Positions 29,558 to 40,600 of a DNA stretch of 58,400 nt are shown here, one piece after another. The notes under the pieces are model-generated. The model was not told the DNA's origin and ran no database searches. It was given only the letters and a program-made list of their open reading frames with translations. Both the position numbers and the translations under genes were made by a program. Each line of letters opens with the position of its first letter. Within the stretch, counting starts at the first letter, position 1. This DNA comes from Clostridiales bacterium (GTDB lineage Bacteria; Bacillota; Clostridia; Oscillospirales; Acutalibacteraceae), in contig JAAYSC010000085.1 of assembly GCA_012524025.1 (NCBI GenBank), positions 1 through 58,400 of the forward strand, written 5' to 3'.

Positions 29558-30222
29558 TATGGGTTCTCCGAGGGATTTATATCCTCCCAAGTTCCGTAAT
29601 AGGCCTGCTTGGCTTCGAAGATTATGTTGACTTCAACTTCCTCACCTTCATAAATGTTGCCGGCTTCCAGGTCTTGGCTGTAGCGGATAGACTCAATAAG
29701 TTCTACTTCAAGTTCCGGAGCCCCGGGTTCATAAGCAGAGTCGCTGGGCGGCATGGGATCTCCGCCCGGTCTGTAGTACCAATAACCGTTTTCAAATTCC
29801 CAGTCTAAGGGATTGGTAAAAACTATTTCAAAATCTTCATTTTGTGTGGGGCTGTAAGTAACAAGGGTTTCGTTTTTATTTAAGTCGATATGGGTATAAT
29901 CAAGTTTTATGCGGAGCTCGGTTTCAACCGATGAATGATTGTAGAGGACTATGGGTGACTGGCGCCAAATTTCGTTTTCCGTGTCAATTTCGCTATAGGC
30001 TATATTGGCACCGGGGGCTATGTAATCAATCTCTTGGGTTTCGTCATGGAAGAGGGGGCGAATATCCAAACCGCCTACGATATACATGTCAAAATAGGAG
30101 CCGCTTACCTTTTGGCTCTTATCTTCTCCCTGCTGTGAAAACCAGGCAAGGGACATACTTAAAACAAGGGCAAAGGTAGCTAACACCGCTATGCTTATTA
30201 GAAAAAACTTTCTTTTCTTCAT
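29557..30222 (-). CDS. SipW-dependent-type exported protein (TasA-like)
   Basis: Signal peptide KKRKFFLISIAVLATFALVLSMSLAWFSQQGEDKSQ; directly coupled to the SipW gene. Confidence 0.75.
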   Translation of the reverse strand: MKKRKFFLISIAVLATFALVLSMSLAWFSQQGEDKSQKVSGSYFDMYIVGGLDIRPLFHDETQEIDYIAPGANIAYSEIDTENEIWRQSPIVLYNHSSVETELRIKLDYTHIDLNKNETLVTYSPTQNEDFEIVFTNPLDWEFENGYWYYRPGGDPMPPSDSAYEPGAPELEVELIESIRYSQDLEAGNIYEGEEVEVNIIFEAKQAYYGTWEDINPSENP

Positions 30223-30246
30223 ACAAAACTCCGGACTGATTTAGGC

Positions 30247-30948
30247 TTATTCTTCATCGGGTAATTTGCCGCTTTTAATGGCTTCAATATCTTCCTTGAG
30301 GTCTTCTATCCGCTTTTCTAATTCTGCCTGCCTGAGCCTGGCTTCTTCTTGCCGGGGCGGGTGCTTGGTTTTCTTTTTCTTGCCGGGGGCATCGTCCTCG
30401 TCTTTGGAGTACCAAATTTTTCTGACATTGGCTAATTCGAATACCAGCACTCCCATCAGGGGCAGAATTAAAAGAAAGAAAATAACGGTTCGATTTTTAA
30501 ACTTATCAAAAACAGTGCCCAAGGAAGGGATGCCGGCAACCACCTTTCCGATTATCCTATCTTCATAAACCGGGTGGCGGTCGTCAATGGGGTTGTTGTC
30601 CCCCCTGGTGGTGAAGTAGATTCCCCTTTGCGGGTCTTCCCCTCTTGCCATTATGCGGTGAGTGTTGGGCCGGTCAAAAATCACGGGGTCATCGGAATAA
30701 AAGCTGATTACATCGCCAACCTGCAGTTTAGCGGCATCCGTCTTGAGGGATACAACCACACTGCCAACGGGGTAGACTGGGTCCATACTTTCCGTCGACA
30801 CACTTAAAAAACTGTAACCCATAAAACTGGGTACCCCTTTTCCCCAGTTGAAAATTACCGTGAGAAAAACAATAAGGCTTAAAATAAAAACAGAACCTAT
30901 TATAATGCTGGCGGCTAATGAAGCCGCTTTTTTAATACGAAACAACAA
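30247..30948 (-). CDS. SipW-type signal peptidase I (second)
   Basis: FLSVSTESMDPVYPVGSVVVS, GDVISFYSDDPVIFDRPNTHRIM, TTRGDNNPIDD; N-terminal TM and C-terminal TM plus charged tail. Confidence 0.9.
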   Translation of the reverse strand: MLFRIKKAASLAASIIIGSVFILSLIVFLTVIFNWGKGVPSFMGYSFLSVSTESMDPVYPVGSVVVSLKTDAAKLQVGDVISFYSDDPVIFDRPNTHRIMARGEDPQRGIYFTTRGDNNPIDDRHPVYEDRIIGKVVAGIPSLGTVFDKFKNRTVIFFLLILPLMGVLVFELANVRKIWYSKDEDDAPGKKKKTKHPPRQEEARLRQAELEKRIEDLKEDIEAIKSGKLPDEE

Positions 30949-30968
30949 GCTGAATTTTTTCCCTCAAA

Positions 30969-31646
30969 TTATTCTAATGTGATATTTCCTACAAAAAGCT
31001 CAAAATCTTTTTCATCAAAAGTAGTGTGAGGGCCTTCTGACTTAAGGCCTAAAGTGTAAAACAAATCAATTGAGGTGTTATAGTATTCGCTTAGATCTAA
31101 GCTATAAACCACAATGTTCGATGCAAGGATGGGGTACCCCACAAGCTCGTAAAGATTTGTGTAAAGGGGTGAGGCTATGTCGTCTAATAAATCATTCCCA
31201 TCCTTAACCTCAAGGCTCACACTAAACTTTTCAAGAAAGGCCTTTTCATCTGCCGGAACTCCGTTACCGTTTAGGGTAACATTGCCAAAGAACAATTTTG
31301 CACCACTTAAATTTCCCGTAGTAACTTCGATTTTGAAAAATCGCTTTTGATTTGGAGCTAAATTCGAAAGATCAATCTGATTTTCTACAACAGGTTGCCA
31401 GTCTTCATCTTCCCCATCATCTAAAACACCGTTTCGGTTTAGGTCAATAGCTTCCAGTATCCTGTATCCAAAGCCCGTTTGCTCATCTACATTGCCAAAG
31501 ATTTTATCTACAGTTACCAAGGAACCGACACTAAACCATGCAACGGTAACAAAAACTAAAACAAGGGTAGTGGCAACCAAGGACACGGCAGACTTAATCA
31601 AGCGCAGCTTGGCGGGTGTCATTTGCTTTTTAACTTTTGTGCCCAT
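30969..31646 (-). CDS. SipW-dependent-type exported protein with EF-hand-like Ca2+ loop
   Basis: Signal peptide LRLIKSAVSLVATTLVLVFVTVAWFSVGSLV and DLNRNGVLDDGE loop at 31410-31445. Confidence 0.72.
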   Translation of the reverse strand: MGTKVKKQMTPAKLRLIKSAVSLVATTLVLVFVTVAWFSVGSLVTVDKIFGNVDEQTGFGYRILEAIDLNRNGVLDDGEDEDWQPVVENQIDLSNLAPNQKRFFKIEVTTGNLSGAKLFFGNVTLNGNGVPADEKAFLEKFSVSLEVKDGNDLLDDIASPLYTNLYELVGYPILASNIVVYSLDLSEYYNTSIDLFYTLGLKSEGPHTTFDEKDFELFVGNITLE

Positions 31647-31682
31647 GCGGCCACCTCCTTTCGTCTCGGTAAGAATCTGTTT

Positions 31683-34600
31683 CTATTTTAAGTTATCAAT
31701 TAGGCTGGACCACATTATGTAAACGCCCCAGGGTTCATCTTTAACAATATAGTAGTGGATTACAACTTCTTCGGTAGCTGCTTCAAGCTCAATGTAGGCA
31801 CCGTAGCCGCCTTCGGTTTCTTTGACTTCAACCTTGTCTAAAGCAGAGCCCAAGAGATAGTTGCCGTCTTGGTCTTGAGCCGTGACCATGTACTTATAGC
31901 CGGCCGGTAAGCTGCCTAGGGCGAAGATGCCGCCGGAAGACACTACCGCATCGTCAATTTCGCTTGCCGTGGCATTTGCATTGGTGAAGATGTCGGCCCC
32001 GAAGTTGGCGGGTTTGCCACCGAAGTAGTGGACATTCTTAATTGACACAATTACATTTTCACTGCTCATGCCCATTTCGCCCGTGTCATTGTGCAGAGTG
32101 TAAGAAATTTCTATAACCCTGTTGATTCTGGGTCTGGCGTATCTGTAGGGCTGGTTTTCCAAAGGCAACTCAAGCATTATGTTAACACCGGCATAAATGT
32201 CATCCGGGGCAACGGGGCCGTCAATGATATAGGTAAAGGGGTCTGTGTTAGTCCTGTCTAAATAGATTTCGGTGTTTTGTGGTTCTTCGCTCAAGCCCAA
32301 TTCCTCACCGTTTACCCTTCTGGGGAAGGAAAGTTCAAGGAAGTTGGCTGTGGAACCTGCGGAAGAGCCCAAGGAATAATCAATAAGTGTCGTAGCAAAT
32401 TCAAGACCTGTTATAAACTCATCGCTTGCGCCTTGGTCATCAAAGCCTGTGTCATATAGCCAGTCGTAAGAGAGTTCGGCAGAGAATTTAGCGGCTGCAT
32501 TTTCATCGGATACCAAGCTGATTTGCTTGTCAAACTCACAGTCTTCTATAGTAGCATCTTCACCGACAAAGCCGGCTATGTTGCCGATATTAGTAGCCTC
32601 ATCGGGTCTTCTGCCGCCGTCTGCAAGTTTTTCGTCCACAACCATGCCGGCATAGACGGATTCGTCTATTGTGGCACCGTTGTCAATTATAGCCACCAGG
32701 CCGCCGATTGTAGTTTCATTCACACCTTGAACATAGGCTGTTGAGAAGCCGTCAGTCAGGCTTGCGTCGGCACCTTCAAGTACACCGACCAGGCCGCCTA
32801 TTAGGGCGTTTTCATCACTATTGCTTGATACAAATTTGCCGGAAGTAATTACGGATTCAAGTTTGGTGCCGGGGCCGGCATAGGCCACAAGGCCGCCGAC
32901 AAAGTCCGCATCGGACCGGATTTCACCCACGGCGTAGGAATTGCGAATCTCCGCACCCTCTGCCTTGCCGACCAGGAGGGCCGTGTAGGTCTTGGCATCC
33001 GGGTCGTCTTCTTCACCGTGCATGGTATCCGCCGTATTGTTTTTGGCACCCAAGAGACCAAGGTTTTTAATGACTGCACCCTCACCTGCATAGCCGAAGA
33101 GGGCCGAGTTGTTATCAATGGTCAAATCTTTAATCACATGCTTGCCGCCGTCAAGTTTACCCATGAAGGATTCGATGGCTACCGGTGGTGCCGTGCCTGT
33201 CTCATTATCATGGTCGGCATAGTCTAAATCATCTGTCAAAATATAATTATTATCCTTGCCCGGGCCGTAGTAGGCTAAAGAGTTGAAACTTTCTACCGAA
33301 TCAATTTCATAGGGCCTGTCTTCACTGCCGTCGCCGCCGTCGAAGTTGGGGTTTTGCTTGCCGGTTTCAACTTCAATGTCAAGTAAGAGGTCATCGTGAA
33401 GACCGTCGCCTAAGTCTAAGACCAGTTTGGCGGTAAGGGTGGCTGTGCCGGGGGCGGCGCCGGTCGCACCGGCTGCCGTGATTACGGAAGCATCTGAAGT
33501 ATCCCAGCTAAGGTTATTCAAGTAGGCTTCACCCGTGCTAAAGGCAGAAAGAGGGTTGGCGGATGAAAGGGCCAGGGTATCAACATACTGTGAATATTTT
33601 GTAATTATAGTGGCAGAGCCGAGCCTGGAATAGGCTATGAGGAGCCTGTGTTTGAGGGGTATGTAGTCCCCTGCCATTACATATTCATCGTCTAATTCTA
33701 AAATCGCCTTGAGTTGTGGGTAGGCATCGGGCTGCACAGCGGGGTCGCCGCCGTTGGCCTTGACAAACTTATCCTTGGTCGGGCAGTTTTCATGGAAACA
33801 TTTGAGGCTGATGACATCTTCCGTCAGGGAAGCGTCTGCCAAAATATTATAGGTGTCGGAGCCTGCCAGGTTCTTGTCGGCAAAGGCATCTGAAAGTTCC
33901 CCGCCTTGGTCCTTGGCCACAAAGATGCCTTCTTGGTCTGTAAGGTTGGTGGGTTTTACTCTGCCCGCCGAATAGGCATATTTAATCGAACCCGCATTGG
34001 CGCCGGCAAAACCGCCGATTAAGTCGCCGCCGCTGACCTTGGTGCGGGTGTGGGCGGCTTCAATTTCACCCGTAGCGGTGTTGACTGCTACCAGGCCGCC
34101 GACTGTGTCGGCACCCTCTTGGGCGTCAACCGAACCTAAGCTGAAGGAGTTTTCAATAAAACCTCCGTTTTGGCCAACCAGGCCGCCGGCTATGGCATCT
34201 TCACCCAAATCTTGAGTAGAAACAACAGAGCCGGAAACATAGGCGGAAGTTTCAATTGTGCCGCCCGCCAAGTTCTTGGCTGCAAGCCCGCCCACATATT
34301 GCCTGCCTTCAATGTCGGCTGCAACTGTGGAGTTGATTAGAGTGCCCAAGTTGTTGGCTACCAAGCCTGCAACTAAGTCACCGCCCTTAACAGAGCCGGA
34401 CCTGATCATAATACCGTCAAGCAGGCCGCCGGTATTGTTATGGCGAACAAGGGCAGTGCCATTGTCTTCTTCATCAGTGCCTTGGGAGTTTATGGTTAAA
34501 TTTTCAAAAGCAACATCCATAACTTCCGATTGGTTTGAAATACCGAAGATAAATTCACGGTCGGTGTTGAAGTTCTTGACAGCATAGTCCCTGCCGTCAA

Positions 34601-37600
34601 AGCTGATACCCGCAAAGCTTATGTCCCCGTATTGGGCAGCGGCAATGTTGCCGATATAGTGCCTGTCATTGGTCAGGTCACTGTCACCGTCATAGTTGAC
34701 AGTGGCTCTTAATTGGCCAAATTCATCAAGGGCAAATTCAACATCCAACTGCATATCAATGTCGGCCAAGAGCCTGAAATGAACCTTGCCTTCAATGTTT
34801 TCAAAGTTTTCATCTATGGGTGAATACCAGGTTTTATAGAAATCTTTGAAATCTTCGGAAAGGGCCGTGTTATCATCCGGTATCAAGCCTATATGTTGCA
34901 AGTCCATCTTATGGGAAACCAAGTAGGGCTTTTCTACCGTACCTAACATTTCGGCACAGGCACGGCCGAAGGCTCTGGTTCCGTATTCTTCCTTTTCCTC
35001 AACATAAACGATTAGGTTGAGGAACTGGCTGCGGTTGGAGGTACGCACCGGGATAAGCTTGGAACCGCCTGCGAAATCTTGAAGGATGAAGGCCACCGGG
35101 CTGTCTTCCGCCGCCTTCCATTCAAGGGGATATATAACGCCCAAAACTTCAATTTCATCGGTTGTGGTCAGGGCCATACTGATACCTTGACCGTCTTTTG
35201 CCGACAGGTCACGATCGTCGGGGGTCAGGGCCACAATACTCAAAACTGCCGGATAAAGGATTAGGGGTGTAACATTGGGGTTAACCAATTGGTTAATGGC
35301 GGGGTAGGCCCCCTTGTTGAAGGACCAAAGGTTATCAGAGAGTGTCAAGGGGTTACCTTCTTCCATCCGCTCGGTATAAGATATGGTAAGTTCGGGCGTG
35401 GTCAGGCTCTTAATATTAATTGTATCGGCCTCACCGCCGACTACCAAGAGGTTATCAATACTGTTGTTCCATTTATCAAAATAAAGGTGGGAATGGCTTC
35501 TATTAGAGCTGTTGGCATTGGTGCCGATAACACCGCCTATGGCAGATTCATCAATATTAGCCGTAGCCGGGTTATCCATAAAGTAGGTGAAGGCATTATA
35601 GGTTTGGGGCTGCAAGATATCCCGCAGAACAGAGCCGGATGAGTAGGAGTCAGAAAGCTGGTGGAGGGCAATGCCCACAACGCCGCCCACGCCGGCTGCC
35701 ACAAAGCTGCCCGATGTGCCCAAAACCTCACCCGCGAACTCGGCACTGACGGCTGAGGATGAATAGCAAAGGGTGAAGGAGTTTTTACTGATGCCGGCAA
35801 AGCCGCCGACACCGAAATTAATTATCAAGCCACCGGTATTTTTAATGTTACCTACATTAAGAACATCCACAAGGCCGGAGGAAAAACTGTTTTCAACGCT
35901 GCCGCTTTCTAATATACCGATTGCACCGCCCACACCGTAACTTCTGGGCATGTTTTCTTGAATATTAGCCCCTGTTACACTGACATCGCCTGAAGAGAAG
36001 CAGAAGTTGACCGAGCCGCCCTTCATAAGGCCGATTAGGCCGCCTATGCCGGCACCCGAGTCAGAAAGTTCGTTGCCGTAGTCTATTTCAGCAGTAACCT
36101 TGCCGGTAAAGAAGCTATTGGCAATGTTGGCCGTTGAATCGCCGACCAAGCCGCCCACAATATTGTAGCCGGAAACATTGACGGCCGACCTGGTTTGGGT
36201 ATCTATAACGCCGCCTTCCATCTTGCCGACCAAGCCGCCCACAATTTCTGTACCCTTTACAAAGCTGTCTTCATCGCCGAAAACAGAGCAGCCTAAAATT
36301 CGGGCACCATAGCCGGTGACTCCCTTGGCAAAGCCCACTAAGGCACCGACTTCGCTTTTGCCTTCAACTTGAACATTTTCCAAAATAATGTCGCGCAGCT
36401 CAATATAGCCGGCACCGGTGGTGCTTTCTAAGCTCTTAAACATACCGACCTTAATATCATTAGGCTTATTTATGGTCATATTTTTGACGCTAAAGGAGTT
36501 ACCCCGGAATTCACCCTTGAAGTAAGAGATGGGCTCAAAATCAACTGAGCGCAGGTCAATATCGGCAGAAAGCCAGACCTTGGCGGTGTCGGAGTTTATG
36601 GCTGAGGCAAAGTGGCTAAACTTGCCTGAGTCTCTGTCGGGCGATTCGGTGCTGAGTGCCCTCAATTGGCGTTCTGTAGCTATGAAAATGCCGGTGTCCG
36701 CCTTTCTGAAGGGAAGGAAGATTTGTCGCTTAACATCGACCCCGTCGATTTGAGCACTTAAACCCAAGATGGGGTTATTAAATTTATAGAAGAACCTATG
36801 GTTATTAAGTTCGGGAACATGGAGGAGGCCACCCGCACCTGTAGGATGCTTGTCATTTTTAAAAATATTTCTGTAAATAAGAATCCTATCGGCCTCATCC
36901 TCAAAGAGGATGTCAACCTGCCTGTTGGTGCCGTTGCCGTAGAGGTTCGGGTCATAGCCCTCCGGGTAGGGTTTGGTGTCCGAAAGGTCCAAAACCGAAG
37001 AGGAGAAGGTGATTTCTTGACCGTCAACTTCCTTTAGGACGGAGGGAGTATAGAACATGCCGTTTTCCATTTCGGTGTCTTTTTCGTCAACAAGAAGGGG
37101 CACGGTGGCCAGGGCGCAGTAGGCGTCGGAATAGTCGTCCATCATCTTAAGCCTGGGGTAGGAGCCCGCTTGGGCAGACCAGGTGGGGGCGGAAAAGCCC
37201 GAGGGTAGTTCTTCGCCTGTTAGGGCAGCCGTCGTGGAAGCCGTTTGCCCCGTCAAAGCTGTTTGGTCGGAGCCTAATAGGCTGTTGTCAAAATAAACAT
37301 TGGTGGCATTTGTGGTTGTGCCTTGGGCCACTATGGGTACGGTATTCTTAATATAATCTATGTTGGGGGCGGCAATTATGAGCCTGTCCGCCGTGATTGT
37401 GCCCGATACGCCGACACCGCCTTGGCCGAAGAGGACAGCACGGTTGGCCGCCGTGTATTCGGTGCTGACGGAACCTGTGAAGAAAGAGTCTTCTACAAGA
37501 ATTCCGCCGTTGTTGGTGGGCACATGGCCCACAAAACCACCGGCCTTTTCACGGGTAGAATAGATATTGCCGGCCGCAAAGGAATTTTTAATATGAATTT

Positions 37601-40600
37601 GGCCGGTTGTGGTGTTTTCAAGTTGGCCGTAAAGCCCGCCGGAAAAACCGCGTAAGCCTGTTGAGGCATAGGCGAAAACATCGGTTACGGTGAAGCAGCC
37701 CTCAAGCGAGGCCCTGCCGCCGCCTACCAAACCGCCGACCTTCCATTGGCCGACTACCTGGCTGCCGACAACCGAGCAATTAACAATAGGTTGAGAGGAC
37801 ATGGAATAAGCCACCAGGCCGCCGACAAATTCCTTACCGTAGACTCCGCCTTGATTTTCAATTCCGGCAGCACCCTTGTTTTCCGCTAACTCTAAATGTA
37901 TGTTCTTAAGTTGAGCTTGGCCGGCTATGTAGCCGAACATGCCCACATAGTCAGATGTGCCGTAGACCGAATAGAAGCCCTTTATCTTCTTACCTTGGCC
38001 GTCATAAGTTCCGGTAAAGGGGTTTTCCCGGGTGCCGACAGGCCTGAAGCCGGTAAGACCCTGGATATTCCAGTAAAGTTCACCGTCCCTAAACTCGCCC
38101 GGTTTTTCACCGGGATAGGCATTTTTCATAAAGTGTTCGGGCTCTAAAATAAGATCATTCATCTGCTTATAGTGGACATCGGTTAAGTAGTAGAGAAGGG
38201 AGAGATGAAGGGGTTCTTCAATTTCAAAGGGGTTTGTTGGGCTGCCGTTGCCCTTAATTTCAAAGGCTACCAGGGGCACGGCCAAGGCCAAACCGTAACT
38301 GAGTTCAACCAAGACATAACCCGAGGTGTTTTGATGGGGGGTAACCTCAAAGCGAAGCTCCCTGGCCTGGCCGCTACCGTCAAAGTTATGGTCAAATTCC
38401 GTGCTTGCGGCAGCATTTTGCAGGCGCATGCCGTCAATATTAATTTGATGGTGCTGGGTGAGGTTGAGGGGATAATTCTTAACCAGGTCTTTTACGGACC
38501 CGTCGGAAGTTTTGATGTTAACGGTGCTGATAAAGTGGGTGGTGGTAATGTTGTTTTCATCAAAGGGAGCCATGGCGATAGGCCTGGCCTCGTCACCTTG
38601 GGGCACCCCGTCAACAGTGTTTTGAACCATGAAGCTTTCGATTTCTTGTGAGCCTTCCGGCGTGGTTAGGGTATAGGTAGCAATGTCATGAGCCACCAGG
38701 CCTGCTAAAATACCCTGGTCATCATTTAGGCTGCCTATAGTCGGCCCGCCGAAGAGGGGTAGGTCTTGGGGGAAGGAACTTATTATATTATTTTTGAAAA
38801 GGTTTGGTCTGGAACTTTGAGTCCAACTTACAAGCCCGTCACCCATGTTGCCCACTAACTTGCCCTTGTAGGGGTTGTTAGTGTGGGTGACCAGCTCACC
38901 GCCGGCTATACAGCCCACAATCATTTCGTGAGGAAGAGCGCCGGGCAGCTGAAAGGGTCTGCTTGCATTATCGGACATAATTGTGCCGATAATGCCGCCG
39001 GCAGACACTCTGCTGTAAGTAGTGTTTCTGGTACTTTCAACTCTGAGGGCACCCACAGAATCTTTTATGGTCAGTTTACCGGGGAGGAAATCATCGTCCT
39101 CGCCCCTAAGCGTACCCAAGATACCGCCGGCTTCGATCCTGGCCTTGACATGGGCTTGGCTTACGGACTTATCAATTTCAAGCTTTTGCTTGTTTCGATT
39201 GCTGCCGCCCCTGTAGCTGCCGACAAGACCGCCTGCCGCACCGATATTACCGGTATGAAGGGCTTCAACCCTGACACCCTGGTCAACGGTAGAGCCTGAA
39301 ATTAAAAGATCTGTATTGGCATTGTGGACACCCAAGAGGCCGCCGGCCCCGCCCGTGGTGGCAGTACTATTCACTTCAGAAAGTTTAATAATCGTGGGGG
39401 TGTAGTCTTGGCTTACATGGGAGTTTGTAATTCTGCCGCTGATATTCTTGTCGGATGTGTGTTCAAGGAGGCGACCCACTAAACCGCCGGCCCCTCCACC
39501 TGCGGTGATTAGGGTGGAATCCACAGTGCAGTTAATTACATAGGTGGCTTCGGCCGCTATGCCGCCGGCGAACTTATTCTGATACCTGGCGGCAATAAGG
39601 CCCGTGTGGACGGCTGTTATGGTAAGGCCTTGGACGGAACAATCGTTAATTTCCTTGTCTGTTATTTTACCGGGTGAGCCTGTGATATTGGCAGAGGTCT
39701 TAACTGAACCCGCGATACCGCCTGCAAAGGCCTCCGGAGTGCCGCCGGTACCAAAGTTTAGGCTTTCCACCTGGCCGCCTTTGACATGGCAGTCTTGGAG
39801 GGGGGGCAGGCTGGGTCCGGTACAGTCTGTATCAACAAAGCCGACAATACCGCCCACATATTTGCCGCCCTCAATATCAACATTATTGAGGGTCAGGTTT
39901 ATAATCCTGGCCCTGTTTATGGGGCCGATCAGGCGGGCAAAGAGGCCGGCGCCGCTTTCGTCATTTTCGTCTTGCTTGACCTTTAAATTGTCAATGGAAT
40001 AGCCGCCGCCGTCATAGTGGCCGGAAAAGTATACATTGGCCGCAAAGCCCTTAATGGGGGTGAAGAAGGCGCCGTCGTTATAGTATTCCCCGCCCGGCTC
40101 AAAGTCCGCCTCGGTAAAGGCAATGTCATTAACCTGCTCAAAGTAGGCGGTGGTCATGTAACGCAGAAGGTCAAAGTGGCCGGTTCTGCTAATCTTATAG
40201 GGGGTAGTTTGGCTGCCGTCACCTTCCAAGTCTTCATAGGCTATTAGGTTTATGGCCAAGTCCAGGCCGTTTTCATAGCGGCAGATCAGGTAGCCGATGC
40301 CGTCTTGGTCAATTAGGACGGACCATTTGCCTGTAAGGTCATCATAGGTAGGAATGGCTAAGGACCTGGGGTTCTTGTTGCCGTCTAAGGTAAAGATTTC
40401 TTTAAGCTTAAAGGAAAGGCCTGTTTGGTCTTCAAAGTCGGTAAAGTCACCGCCCGGCTTGATGGAATAGTCACCCGGGATGACCGGTTTTTCAAGGGTG
40501 AGATCTATAGAGCCGCTGCCTAAAATGAGGGTGTTGACGGTTTGTTCACCGGTGTCAAAGAGGAGACCCGCATAGTCCCCGTCATAGTCACCGTCGGTCA

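Noticed and set aside
31683-31760. LPxTG sortase signal on the GLUG protein
   Set aside because: No LPxTG-like motif, hydrophobic segment or basic tail at the C-terminus.
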